NCBI RefSeq assembly: GCF_008728515.1
Contig: NC_044984.1
Location: 90,071,181-90,135,180, forward strand
DNA length: 64,000 nucleotides
Direction of reading: 5' to 3'
DNA from: Papio anubis
Lineage: Eukaryota > Chordata > Mammalia > Primates > Cercopithecidae
This document shows positions 1-11,018 of this stretch, in pieces; the first letter of the stretch is position 1, and every line of letters begins with the position of its first letter. The notes beneath the pieces are model-generated. The model did not search any database, was not told where the DNA came from, and worked only from the letters and a program-made list of their open reading frames with translations. The translations under genes and the position numbers were made by a program.

Positions 1-869
1 TATCAGATGTTAAACTGGAGGTTAATGTTCTAGTCAGTTGGCTATAGCGAGGGAGACTGAGACTTGCTCTAGTTTCTGAGGTTTAATAGCTAACAGAGCA
101 GGAAGCAAATGAGCACTGAGCCATGTGTGCACCTTTTTCCTGCCATCCTTAAACAAACATAGCTGCAGTCCAAGGGTGCAAAGGTGGGTTTGGCACTGGA
201 GCTGGATTTCCTGGTGACTTTACTCTCTGTCTTGGCATTTGGTCTGTGTTTATAGTCAAAGCAACAGACATGAAGTAATGAACCAGAGAAGGGAATCACA
301 GAATAATGACCTTAACGTAAAGGCACTGTTTACTCTGAACCTTTTGAAGGATGGAGGAGGATGGGAGAGTCAGCTGCACTGCGTCTGCCTTGGGGTCATC
401 TGCAGCCTAGACTTGCTCTATTCTATGTCCGTGATCACCCAGTATTACACCACAGCTACTGGAGGTCAAGGGGGCTGTGAAAAGCATGTGATGTAATCAC
501 CCTTCCAGGGATTCCTGTTGAGACTAGTGATGATAATTGGGTGCCAGGAACTCCTTGGTACTGGGCATAAAAAGGCGTTTAATAAATAGTTGAGTGACTT
601 GACTCTTACACAGCCTATAGTCATGGACTCCATTCCTTTAAAAATATAACCCAGGCTATGGTAGGGCTACACCTGGGGAACTGAGAGACTGGGGGCTAGT
701 GTTACTAATGCATCCTTGTTTCATCTGGAGGCGACAGTAGGGATAGGATTCATTTAGGAAAGGCCAATAACACACTCAAGGACATGGGGCTATAAGAGAG
801 TCAGTGGGCCCATATCCCATCTCAGAGACCCAAAGGACACAGTCTAAGTGGCAGCTTCGAGCATGACAA
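1..869. other. Intergenic, mostly unassigned
   Basis: No gene is supported. Around 535-600 there is a short GGCATA...TTTAATAAATAGTTGAGTGA segment resembling the 3' end of an L2 or MIR element. The rest shows no repeat I recognise. Confidence 0.4.
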
Positions 870-1154
870 TTTGAGATGGAGTTTTGCTCTTGTTGCCCAA
901 GCTGGAGTACAGTGGCGTGATCTCGGCTCACTGCAGCCTCCACCTCCTGGGTTCAAGTGATTCTCCTGCTTCAGCCTCCTGAGTAGTTGGGATTGCAGGT
1001 GCCCACCACCACGCCCGGCTAATTTTGCATTTTTAGTAGAGATGGGGTTTCTCCATGTTGGTCAGGCTGGTCTCGAACTCCCGACCTCAGGTGATCCGCC
1101 CGCCTCAGCCTCCCAAAGTCCTGGGATTACGGGCCTGAGCTACCATGCCTGGCC
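870..1154 (-). mobile_element. Alu (minus)
   Basis: Full dimeric Alu in reverse orientation, from TTGAGATGGAGTTTTGCTC to CATGCCTGGCC. Only a trace of the poly(T) tail remains. Confidence 0.95.
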
Positions 1155-1315
1155 TCCCCTACTAATGTTTTAGGGACTTACACAAGTTTCGTTCAAAAAG
1201 GCTTTTTGGAAAGAGCTATGAAATATAATCTATGCCAGCAGTATGGAGACTCACTGGAGAAACGGCTAGGAGCTACCCTTTGACAAAGGTATTGCAGAGC
1301 ACCTCTAAGAAATAA

Positions 1316-1948
1316 CTCTTTTTTTTAGAAAAAAACTTCTGTTTTAGGTTCAGGGGTACCTGTGCAGGTTTGTTATATAGGTAAACTTGTGTCACGGGGT
1401 TTGTTGTGCAGATTATTTCATCACCCAGGTACTAAGCCTAGCACCCAGTAGTTATTTTCTGCTCCTCTCCCTCCTCCCATCCTCCACCCTCAAAGACACC
1501 CCAGTGTCTGCTGTTCCCTTCTTTGTGTTTACGATTTCTCATTATTTAGCTCCCACTTATAAGTGAGAACATGTGGTATTTGGTCTTCTGTTCTTGTGTT
1601 AGTTTGCTAAGGATAATGGCCTCCAGCTCCATCCATGTTCCTGCAAAAGACATGGTCTGTTTCTTTTTTATAGCTGTATAGTATTCTATGGTATACATAT
1701 ACACCACAGTTCCTTTATCCAATCTGTCATTGATGGGCATTTAGGATGATTCCATGTCTTTGCTATTATGAATAGTGCTGCAATGGAAAGCAGTGTGGCG
1801 ATTCCTCAAAAAGCTAAAAACAGAACTACCATTCAATCCAGAAATCCCATTATGGGTATATACCCAGAGGACTATAAATCATTCTGTCATAAAGACACAT
1901 GCATGCGAATATTCATTGCAGCACTATTCGCAATGGCAAAGAAGTGAC
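1316..1948 (-). mobile_element. L1 3' fragment with 5' inversion (twin priming)
   Basis: 1316 to about 1784 is an L1 3' end in minus orientation: the 3' UTR reads as plus-strand AGGTTCAGGGGTACCTGTGC, and the 64-codon reverse frame ending at 1546 is the ORF2 C-terminus. From about 1785 to 1944 the next more 5' part of the same L1 appears in plus orientation (CAGTGTGGCGATTCCTCAA onward). Flanks AAGAAATAACT (about 1308) and AAGAAGTGACT (about 1939) match at 9 of 11 bases and may be the target-site duplication. Confidence 0.9.
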
Positions 1949-2182
1949 TATGAGATGTTAGTGACTAACTGCCAAGGCAACAAGGGACATCAGAGCACAT
2001 GAAGCTTTGCCGGTAGGGGAGGCCATGGCGGGAGGGAACAGCATGGAGCCTAAGACTAAAGAGACTGGTCCCTGTTGGGCACAGTAATGCAGTCTGGTTA
2101 TCACAAACTGAAATAAATCCAATAATGGAATAATCAGAGAGCAGAGTCTGGAGTTCAAGCTGTCTCTGTACCTGCCTAATGC
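1949..2182. other. Unassigned intergenic stretch
   Basis: No gene or repeat recognised before the pentanucleotide tract. Confidence 0.4.
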
Positions 2183-2237
2183 AATGTAATGTAATGTAAT
2201 GTAATGTAATGTAATGTAATGTAATGTAATGTAATGT
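2183..2237 (+). repeat. (AATGT)11 pentanucleotide microsatellite
   Basis: Eleven uninterrupted copies of AATGT, preceded by one variant AATGC. Perfect pentamers of this length are usually length-polymorphic. Confidence 0.97.
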
Positions 2238-2238
2238 G

Positions 2239-3564
2239 AGAACAGGCAGCTCAGAGTGGCTCTGTCACCAGGCAGGTAGCATGGCTGCTCTCAGAGGCAG
2301 AGATCACAAGAGGATTCAGTAGCAAGGAGTGCAGCTAGAACCCAGTGGTGGAATCCGAGAGCGTGCACGTGTCCCTTTACATGGGAAAAGACTTCCCAGT
2401 GAGCCCTCTTGGCAAAAGAGACACCAAATTGAGGAAAACAAATTGTTACTTAATGGCAGTGACACAAAAGAGTTAGCACTTTCTGATTTTGTCAAATGCA
2501 ATCCTTCGTTAACAGCATAAACCAGGTTAAAGTGGAATATTTGTTTTCACGTTGTTTTTTGTGATTTGAACACTGATGTCATTACTTCCTCATTTCCAGT
2601 TTTATGCTTTTCTGTATTTCCCACTGGAACCAGTCAGCTAAAGAATATTTGGCGGGTGGACAACAGGAAAATACCATGCATAGCAACTGAAGATGTATGT
2701 GCTATGGAAAAAATCTCCTGGCCCTATAAAATCAACAAGGAAAATTCCTAGCACAGATGCAATAATGACTTCTTAATGTTAACTATAATTCATTTCACAT
2801 AATCCTTATGTTCTAGAAACAACATCTGTTCATCCTGCTGTAGATCTGTTGGAAGCCCAGGCGTGAGAATGCAGGAAAAATTTTCCAAGCCAAATTACTA
2901 TGTAATACTAATAGTGATATTTCATTATGTGAGACACTTGTTGGTGTATTTTTCTTTTAGGCTTCTTGCAAAATGGAGCAGATGGTGTCACGTAGTGGAG
3001 GTAGTGACTGCTTCTCGGAATCAGGGCTTGCTTACGTGCTTTCCCCACCTCAACTTTCTGCTAAGAGTCACTGGAGGAGCCAAGTGAGACTTTAGATAGG
3101 CCCAGCATTTGCACAAGGTGGAAGATCTCTCCAATACCGCACCTGAGGTGAGGCAGGAGGAAGAATAGAGCCTACACCAGCAAGTCAGGTGCTGTCACCA
3201 TGCTTTGAACTCCATGGACGTTCAGCAGGCTGTAAGGAGTCTGGGAGGGTGGACCGGAATGGGACCTGGGGAAGGAGAGCAGCAGGAAATTGGGGGGACA
3301 GGTCTGAGCAGCAGTCTGAAATTGTGAGCCTGGTCCAACAGGCCAGGCTCTGGTTCCCTTATGACCACCTGCAACTCATGGGTGGAGATGTTTCCTACAT
3401 GAACACAAGAGGGAAGGAGATGCCTCTGCTTTTCCTAAATAAGCGAGTGCTGGGATGGAAAGTGGAGCAGAGGGTCAGGACCCAGATTGCGATTAGAAAG
3501 TTATCATAAAGCAACTAAGGTCAATCAGGCAAGGGGGAAGCAGGCAAGAGAGATACCAACAACT
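2239..3564. other. Unassigned intergenic stretch
   Basis: No gene supported. Open frames up to about 106 codons (3189-3509) lack homology I can recognise and have no splice or promoter context. The 3090-3520 part is relatively GC-rich and could be an old degraded repeat. Confidence 0.35.
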
Positions 3565-3872
3565 GACTGGGCGTGGTGGCTCACGCCTGTAATCCCAGAA
3601 CCTTGGGAGGCCGAAGGGGGTGGATCTCTTGTGGCCAGGAGTTCGAGACCAGCCTGGTCAACATGGTGAAACTCCGTCTCTACTAAAAATACAAAAATTA
3701 ACCGAATGTGGTGACGCATGCCTCTAATTCCAGCTACTTGGGGGACAGAGGCAGGAGAATCGCTTGAAACCGGGAGGCGGAGGTTGCAGTGAGCCAAGAT
3801 CACACCACTGCACTCCAGCCTGGGCAACAGAATGAGACTCTGTCAAATAAATAAATAAATAAACAAACAAAC
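3565..3872 (+). mobile_element. Alu (plus)
   Basis: Full dimer from GACTGGGCGTGGTGGCTCA to a tail turned into (AAAT)n/(AAAC)n. Confidence 0.95.
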
Positions 3873-4039
3873 AGCTACAAGCACCAGCAACTTAGTGTCA
3901 AAGGACCCCAGGCCCTCTGGAGAGGTTAAGGTCTGGGCAAGAGGCCAGACCAACAGAACCAGGATAACTGGCTTTTTTTGCCACAACTTTCTTTTCTCTC
4001 AAAGCCATCTTGTATTGCATTTGGATTTTTCTTCCTAAA

Positions 4040-4450
4040 ACAAAACTCGAGAAAATCACTCTCTGCTCAGAGAGGTTTGGATGACTCCCTTTTGCCCAAT
4101 AGACCAAGTTCCAACTCTTTAGCCAGGTGTTCAAGAGCTTTGACAATCTGCCTTCAACAACCTTTCCAATCTTATCCACTTTCCTAATCCTCCTATTCTG
4201 AACAGAGCGGTCTTTTTTCATTGTCCACACAGAATTTGCTTTCTTGCTGTCTGAGAACCCAGGATGACATGAAAACCCTCTCAACCTGTCTTCTTGTCTT
4301 ACCGTAGGAAATCCGGGTTGGTCGATCAGGCTGCCAGTTATGGTAGCCATTTCTCTGCTCACATGTGATTTCACTTCTCAGCAACATTTGACAGTCTCCT
4401 TTCTGAAATCTCACTCTCTTATTTCTCTAACCTTCTCTTAATTATTTTCC
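4040..4450 (+). mobile_element. L2 LINE fragment (plus)
   Basis: Contains L2-like text: GACCAAGTTCCAACTC then AGCTTTGACAATCTGCCTT, matching the region where L2 reads 'aaactcct...aaggcccttcacaatctggcc'. Boundaries are approximate. Confidence 0.65.
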
Positions 4451-4565
4451 AATGGCACTTGCTTTTCTTTCTAAATCCTTGTTTGTTTCTCTTCTTGTAG
4501 TTGAGCAGCAAATGCAGAGATACCTTAGGGATTTGTCTAAGGCCTTGTTCTTTGCCTACCTTCTG

Positions 4566-4866
4566 TTTTTTTGTTTGTTTGTTTGTTTTTTTAGGAGACA
4601 GGCTCTCTCTCTTTTGCCCAGGCTAGAGTGCAGTGGTGTGATCTTGGCTCACTGCCACCTCCCCTTCCCGGGTTCAAGTGATTCTCCTGCCTCGGCCTCC
4701 TGAGTAACTGAGACTACAGGTATGTGCCATCACACTCAGCTAATTTTTTATATTTTTAGTAGAGACGGGGTTTCACCAGGCTGGTCTCGAACTCCTGACC
4801 TTGTGATCTGCCTGCCTCGGCCTCCCAAAGTGCTGGGATTACAGGCGTGAGCCACCGAGTCCAGCC
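4566..4866 (-). mobile_element. Alu (minus)
   Basis: Reverse Alu with a (TTTG)n-modified tail, ending GCCACCGAGTCCAGCC. Confidence 0.95.
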
Positions 4867-4959
4867 TTGCCTACATTCTTGTCCTGGTCATCTCGTCTGT
4901 GGTGGACTACATCATGGATCCCAATTTTATCCTCTCTCCCACTTCCTGCATCCAGCGTG

Positions 4960-5640
4960 TCATCTTAGGCAGAATATACTTCTCCTGCCCTTGATGTGGG
5001 ACTTGGACGTGTAACTTGCTTTGGGTAATAATATATCGACAGAAGTACAGGTATATCATGAGCCCCCACCTTTTATTTATCGTAATTTTTAATTTTTTTT
5101 TTTGAGACAGGGTCTCACTCTATCGCCCAGACTGGAGTGGCACAATCATGGCTCCCTACAGCCTCAACCTCTTGGGCTCAATCAATCCTCATGCCTCAGG
5201 CTCCCGAGTAGCTAGGAATACAGGCGTGTGCCACCAGGTCTGGCTAATTTTTGTATTTTTGGGTAGAGATGGGGTTTCGCCATGTTGGCCAGGCTGGTAT
5301 CAAATTCATGGGCTCAAATGATCCTCCTCCTCTCGGCTCCCAAAGTGCTGGGATTGCAGGCATGAGCCACTGTGCCTGGCCCCCAGGTCTTTCTTAAGGT
5401 CTCCAGTACTTCCTCTTGAGCCACTGCCATGGCCTGGCTGGCCTGTTGGTCCCAGGAGGATGAGAGACAGAGTAGAGCTGCCCACCTCACCCACAGACCT
5501 GCAGACAGAAGCAGAGATGTCTCACTTGAACCCCAGGCAATCTGCAGATGGCAGGAAAAATCAATGGTTTTACACCACTGAGTGCTGGGAATGGTCATGT
5601 AGCGATAGCAAATCAACATAGCATCGGTTTACTTATACCT
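4960..5640 (+). mobile_element. MLT1-like LTR remnant, split by an Alu
   Basis: Flanking parts resemble an ERVL-MaLR solo LTR: GGGACTTGGACGTGTAACTTGCTTTGGG on the left, then CAGGCAATCTGCAGATGGCAGG and a CACTGAGTGCTGGGAATGGT segment on the right. Non-coding; family assignment is by eye. Confidence 0.5.
5092..5382 (-). mobile_element. Alu (minus) inside the LTR remnant
   Basis: Full reverse Alu from poly(T)-GAGACAGGGTCTCACTCT to CACTGTGCCTGGCC. Confidence 0.95.
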
Positions 5641-5859
5641 CCCAAGTACAGATGTTCAGCCTTTGACCTTGCTTCTTCTGTACTCTGGACTTGTATATCT
5701 GGCTGCTTGGCAACTCCACTCCCTGGCTAACATGCATCTCAAACCGAAAGAATCCATGATGCAACTCTTTATTTTCATCCCTAAATCTGCTCTTATACCG
5801 TCATCCTTCCAGTTATCAAGGCAGAAAACTAGGATTCAGTCTTGATTCCCTTTTCCTTC

Positions 5860-6270
5860 ACTTCCCACATTTAATCCATTAGCAAGCCCTGTGGATTTTC
5901 CTACAGAGCACTGCATATAAACATAGCCACTTTTCTCTATCTTCACCCTCATGCCACCTCGTGTTTGGAAAACTTCGGTAATCTTTTAATTGTTCTTTCT
6001 GCTTTCACTTTGGTTCTTTCTTCAGTCCGTTCAGCTAGTGCGACCTTTGAAAAGAATAAATCCCTCCCATTGCTACTCATCATTTTCTAGAATAAATCTG
6101 AACTCCTGCAAGGTTCTCGTGTTCTAACCCTTGCTGGCCTCTTCAGACCTCGTTTTATGCCATGCTCTGGCCTCATGGGTCTTCTTGCCGTCTGCACTTG
6201 TGCTGCCAGCTTGTTCTAACCTGGGGATATCACACTTGTTATTCCCTTTAATAAGAGTGTTTTCTCCCAT
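5860..6270 (+). mobile_element. L2 LINE fragment (plus)
   Basis: L2-like text (AAATCTGAACTCCTGCAAGG, then CCATGCTCTGGCCTC) from the ORF2/3' UTR region. Edges uncertain. Confidence 0.55.
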
Positions 6271-6286
6271 CTATTTATTCTATCAT

Positions 6287-6314
6287 TATCTATCTATTAT
6301 CTATCTATCTATCT
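6287..6314 (+). repeat. (TATC)n tract, short and interrupted
   Basis: About six to seven TATC units with one shortened unit. Confidence 0.85.
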
Positions 6315-6389
6315 GGAAGTCTACCACCTTCTCACCATATGGTTATCAGCTTAAATATGACATCAAAGAGGTAACATTTAAGGTATGAC

Positions 6390-6840
6390 TATTTTTTATG
6401 AGGTAGCTCCCACTCCCACTATCTGCAAACTGTGTGTGTGGCCAATAATCCTGCAATGGAGGCCTGGCTGTTCCAGCTGCTGGGAGGGCCAGTGGCAGAC
6501 AGTCTCCAGCTGTTAGCCCCTGTAGGAATTGCTTCAGCCACAGAGAGCTTTCCCCAATGCCATGCCCCATCCTAGGGTGGCCGGCATCCAGTGGGATATC
6601 TGAAGGCCTGTCTGCCTCAGGTCAACTTGGGATGACCCTGAAGGGTCATTTCACTTCTGCATTCTTCCTGGGGTTGGCTGAGGCTATCATGAGGCATGCT
6701 TTGCAGTTCACCTTCTCTCTCTGCTCACTTCCAGTTCCTCCTCCCCATCTCCACTGACACTGACACTCCTTAATAAACACTCTGCATGCTAAACTCCGTT
6801 TCAGTGTGGGTTTCTCGACAGCAGTGAAGCATCATTTCCT
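6390..6840 (+). mobile_element. Possible LTR remnant
   Basis: Ends with CTTAATAAACACTCTGCATGCTAAACTCC, an AATAAA-containing 3' end of the kind seen in ERVL-class LTRs. Low-confidence assignment; no coding capacity. Confidence 0.35.
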
Positions 6841-7004
6841 TCTCGGTGTTTACAAATCTTTGAAATTTTGTTTATAGGTTGGTTGGTTGTTTCTCTTACT
6901 AGAATCTAAGTTCTATGCATGTAGGGACTTATCTGACTTCTTTTCTCCTGTGTTCCTAGTGCCCTGACCAGCCTGGTACATCATCATCACTGTAGCAAAC
7001 ACCT

Positions 7005-7240
7005 AGTATTGATTATACGCCAGACACTGTTCTAAATACTTTACCTATATTCATCCACTTTATCTTCACAACAACCTTGTGAGGTAGGTGCTAGTATCTT
7101 CTCCACTTGGAGACTGGGATGCTAAAATTCACGAAGCTTAGTTAGCTGGCCCAGGGTCACACAACTGGTAAGTGACAGGGCCAGTGTTTGAACCCAAGCA
7201 ATCTGGCTCTAGATTACATGTACGTAACCACTCCATTATG
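7005..7240 (-). mobile_element. MIR (minus)
   Basis: Antisense MIR: GCCAGACACTGTTCTAAATACTTTAC, then ACAACAACCTTGTGAGGTAGG, then GGCCCAGGGTCACACAACTGG, in consensus order. Confidence 0.85.
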
Positions 7241-7344
7241 TTGGTTTTTTTTTTTTTTTTGCAGCTGTTCAGTAGATGTTTGTTAAATGGTTGAATAAAT
7301 AAAAAAAAGTTGGGCATGCTTTTGTAATCTGAAGACATCATCTA

Positions 7345-7490
7345 ATTATTCATTTAACGAATATTGTTTGAGCACCTACAATATGCCAGACACTGTGATC
7401 TGCCTGAAGACGCAAGGTGAACAAAGCAAATGGGACCTCTCCCTCAAAGAGCTTGCACAGTATGAAGGAAGAGAATAGACTATATATGAC
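7345..7490 (-). mobile_element. L2 3' end (minus)
   Basis: Antisense L2 tail: TTTGAGCACCTACAATATGCCAGACACTG followed by CAAAGAGCTTGCACAGTATG. Confidence 0.7.
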
Positions 7491-7753
7491 AACGATTATA
7501 TTATTGCACATTGCTACCTACTGGCCATTATCCTAATGCATGGTTTCCTTTTTAGGCAATTGGAGTACCACTCATTCACCCAGACCTCTTCTATAGAGTA
7601 TTCTATCAGGTAACAGGACCATGGTGACAGCATTTCCTACAGTCAGTGATTAAAAAAAAAAAAATCAAAGGGCACTCACCTTTCTCAGCCTTAGCAGGAA
7701 GAAGAGAATGGGGACGATGAAGCTTCTATTGCTGATGGTGACTAGCTGTAGAG

Positions 7754-8277
7754 CAGGGGTTCCCAATCCCCATTAGGAACCAGACCACACAGCAGCAGGT
7801 GAGTGGCAGCAAGCAAGCTAAGCTTCGTCTGTATTTACAGCCACTCCCCATCACTTGCATTAACCCCCAAGCTCTGCCTCCTGTTAGATTAGTGGCGGCA
7901 TTAGATTCTCACAGGACCGTGAACCCTACTGTGAACTGTGCATGCGAGGGATCCAGGTTGCACATTCCTTATGAGAATCTAATGCCTGATGATCTGTTGC
8001 TGTCTCCCATCACCTCCAGATGGGACCATCTGATTGCAGGAAAACAAGCTCAGGGCTCCCACTGATTCTACATTATGGTGAGTTGTATAATTATTCCATT
8101 ATGTATTACAATGCAGTAATAATAGAAATAAAGTGAACAAGAAATATAATGCCCTCAAATCATCCCAAATCATCACCAACCCACTGCCCACCCCACCCCC
8201 ACACACCCCTGCTCTGTGTCTGTGGAAAAATTGTCTTTGAAACCAGTCCCTGGTGCTAAAAAGGCTGGGAACTGCTG
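7754..8277 (+). mobile_element. MER1A-like hAT-Charlie DNA transposon
   Basis: A full-length non-autonomous hAT element of 524 bp. Termini are CAGGGGTTCCCAATCCC and GGCTGGGAACTGCTG (imperfect inverted repeats). It is flanked by an 8-bp target-site duplication, CTGTAGAG (7746-7753) and CTGTAGGG (8278-8285), 7 of 8 matching. Internal text such as AATCTAATGCCTGATGATCTG is typical of MER1A. Confidence 0.9.
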
Positions 8278-8444
8278 CTGTAGGGAGTCACCTACAGCTC
8301 CTAACCCAATTCATTGTCTCAGGCCTCAATTCTTGAATGATTCCAGCAAATGATCCTGAGGGAAGAGAGAGATCCAGGGGGAGCCAGGGTCGTTAGCTGC
8401 CTCTGCAGACCAAGGAAGCGTGCGCTCAGGAGGAGGTATTTCAG

Positions 8445-8645
8445 TGTGATGACAGAGCATGGACTCTGGGGCGCAGACCTGGGCTTGCACTTTGGATGCG
8501 TCACTTACTAACAGTGATACAGCAGCCTACTTACTTGAGCTTCCCTTCCTCATGTGTAGAATGGGAGTAATAATAATAGCATCCGCCTCAGAGGTCACCA
8601 TCAGATTGTGAAGATAACTTATATAAAGCAGCCCTCAGCGACAAC
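8445..8645 (+). mobile_element. MIR (plus)
   Basis: Sense MIR: GACAGAGCATGGACTCTGG, ACCTGGGCTTGCACT, then CTCATGTGTAGAATGGGAGTAATAATAATAGC. Confidence 0.85.
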
Positions 8646-8754
8646 AGTATTTGGATTGCAGGGGAGTCTGGGTGTCTGTTAACACATAAACCACAACAGG
8701 GAGCTCTGTCCCCCTTGCCTAGTGAGATTCAAAAGCTAGGAAGTTGATGCTAGA

Positions 8755-8905
8755 CCTAGTTCAGATCGCCTTCTCTGAAATGTCTTCCACAGTCTCATTC
8801 GGGGCTCTCTCAGCACTGACTTGTAACTCATCGATAGCATTTCTCCCAGGGCACCACATTATTGCTTGTTTCCATTATTTCCGGAGTCAGGCTTCTCTTG
8901 GCTAG
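8755..8905 (+). mobile_element. L2 fragment (plus)
   Basis: L2-like CTCTGAAATGTCTTCCACAG and CCACATTATTGCTTGTTTCC. Confidence 0.5.
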
Positions 8906-9156
8906 TGTTTGAATTGTATTAGTCTTTTCTCCTCTTCCACCCCTTCATTTTTCATTCCCAACTGTTGGCATGAGGACACTTGCATTCTGTATGGAAGGAA
9001 TTAAATGCTAAATCTCTGGTGCCATAAAGAAATGGTTTCTCTTTGTAGGGTGTAGTAATGATCTCTGCCATGTTAGCGAGGTCAGTGCTTTGGATTCCTA
9101 GGACTAGTAGTCTAAATTTGCACCAGTTTTAGATGCTCAGGAACACTACTTCTTAT

Positions 9157-9411
9157 TCTTTCTTCTCTCTTCTTCTCTTCTGTTCTTCCCTTCGCTCCTC
9201 CTTATCCTTCCCCTCCCCTCCTCTTTTCTTCCTTCCCCTCCTCCTTCCTCCTTTCCTCCTCCTCCTCCCCTTCTTCTTTTTCTTCCTGCTCCCCTTCTTC
9301 CTCCTCCTCCTTCCTCTCCTTCCTTCCCCCATCTTCTTCTCCTTCCTTCCCCCTTCTCCTTTCCCCTTCTTTTCTCCCTTCCCCTCTTCCTCCTGCTCCT
9401 CCTCCTCCTTC
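9157..9411 (+). repeat. Polypyrimidine (CT-rich) tract
   Basis: About 255 bases of almost only C and T on the plus strand, with TCC, CTT and CCTT units. It ends exactly where a reverse Alu begins, so it probably grew from that Alu's A-tail. It creates long low-complexity open frames on both strands that are not genes. Confidence 0.95.
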
Positions 9412-10016
9412 TGGAGTCTCACTCTGTTGCCCAGGCTGGAGTGCAGTGATGCTATCACTGCTCATTGCAGCTTTGAGCCCCAGGGCTCAAGCCATCCTCC
9501 CACTTCAGCCTTCCCAGTAGGAGGGACTACAGGTGCACATCACAATGCCCACCTAATTTAAGTGTTTTTTTTTTTAGACAGAGTCTTGGCTGGGCATGGT
9601 GGCTCACGCCTATAATCCCAGCACTTTGGGAGGCCGAGGGGGGCAGATCACTTGAGGTCAGGAGTTCGAGGCCAGCCTGGCCAACATGGTGAAACCCTGT
9701 CTTTACTAAAAATACAAAAATATTAGCCGGGTGTGGTGGCGGGTGCCTGTAATCCCAGCTACTTGGGAGGCTGATGCAGGAGAATCACTTGAACCTGGAA
9801 GGCTGAGGTCACAGTGAGCCGAGATGGTGCCACTGCACTCCAACTTGGGCAACAGAGCGGGACTCCATCTCAAAAAAAAAAAAATTAAAAATGAAATAAA
9901 ATAAAGACAGTCTCACATATTGCCCAGGCTGGTCTCAAACTGCTGGCTTTAAGTGATCCTCCTGCCTCAGCCTCCCAAGGTACTGGGATTACAGGTGTGA
10001 GCCACCATGCCTGGCC
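9412..10016 (-). mobile_element. Older Alu (minus) split by a second Alu
   Basis: Left piece 9412-9586 (CTGGAGTCTCACTCTGTTGCC onward) and right piece 9905-10016 (ending CATGCCTGGCC) form one Alu when the inserted Alu is removed. Confidence 0.93.
9587..9904 (+). mobile_element. Alu (plus) nested in an Alu
   Basis: Full dimer from GGCTGGGCATGGTGGCTCA to an A-rich tail. AGACAG(AG)TCT on both sides marks the probable target-site duplication. Confidence 0.94.
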
Positions 10017-10026
10017 TCAGGGATAC

Positions 10027-10314
10027 TTTTTTTTTTTTTGGACAGAGTCTTGCTCTGTCACCTAGGCTGGAATGCAGTGGCGTGATCTCGGCTCACTGCA
10101 ACCTCCGCCTCCCAGGTTCAAGTGATTCCCCTGCCTTCTGAGTAGCTGGAATTACAGGTGCCCACCACCATGCCAAGCTAATCTTTGTATTTTTAGTAGA
10201 GATGGGGTGATACCATGTTGGCCAGGCTGGTCCTGAACTCCTGACCTCAGGTGATCCGCCCGCCTCGGCCTCCCAATGTGTTGGGATTGCAGGCTTGAGC
10301 CACTGTGCCTGGCC
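10027..10314 (-). mobile_element. Alu (minus)
   Basis: Full reverse Alu. Target-site duplication TCAGGGATACTTTT (10017) versus TCAGGAATACTTCT (10315), 12 of 14 matching. Confidence 0.95.
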
Positions 10315-10428
10315 TCAGGAATACTTCTTAATGATGATTTTTTTTTCTTGCCTTAAGAAAACTTGAAGCAGCTTCTTTTGTTTGTCTTTTTATTCTTCTC
10401 CCTTCCTTCACTATTGTTGTTATTATTT

Positions 10429-11018
10429 TAGAGTCAGAGTCTCACTCTGTCATCCAGACTGGAGTGCAGTGGCATGATCATAGCTCGCTGCAACATCAGA
10501 GAATCCTGGGCTCAAGGGATCCTCCTACCTCAGCCTCCGGAGTAGCTGGGACTGTAGACATGCACCACCACACCCGGCTAATTACATTTTTTTTTTTTTT
10601 TTTTTGAGACAGAGTCTTGCTCTGTTGCCCAGGCTGGAGTGCAATGGCACGATCTCGGCTCACTGCAACCTCCACCTCCCGGGTTCAAGCAATTCTCCTG
10701 TTTCAACCTCTTGAGTAGCTGGGATTACAGGCACCCACCACCATGCCTGGCTAATTTTTGTATTTTTAGTAAAGACAGGGTTTCACGATGTTGGCCAGGC
10801 TGGTCTCGAACTCCTGATCTCAGGCGATCTGCCCACCTTGGCCTCCCAAAGTGCTGGTATTACAGGCGTGAGCCAGCATGCCTGGCCTTAAAATTTTTTT
10901 TAGAGATTGGATCTTGCTTTGTTGCCTAGGCTGGTCTCAAATTCCTGGGCTTAAGCAAGCCTCTTGCCTCAGCCTCCCAAAGTGCTGGGATTATAGGTGT
11001 GAGCCACTGCGTCTGGCC
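10429..11018 (-). mobile_element. Older Alu (minus) split by a second Alu
   Basis: Left piece 10429-10586 and right piece 10888-11018 (ending CACTGCGTCTGGCC) belong to one diverged reverse Alu. Confidence 0.92.
10587..10887 (-). mobile_element. Alu (minus) nested in an Alu
   Basis: Full reverse Alu from poly(T)-GAGACAGAGTCTTGC to CATGCCTGGCC, inserted in the same orientation as its host Alu. Confidence 0.94.

Noticed and set aside
3189..3509. 106-codon plus-strand frame in a GC-rich intergenic part
   Set aside because: No homology I recognise, no promoter or splice evidence, and it ends next to an Alu.
3898..4374. 158-codon reverse frame
   Set aside because: Overlaps L2-derived sequence on the opposite strand and shows no conserved domain.
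9133..9561. 142-codon Leu/Ser/Pro/Phe frame and its Glu/Arg/Lys-rich reverse frames
   Set aside because: Translation of a polypyrimidine tract and an Alu.
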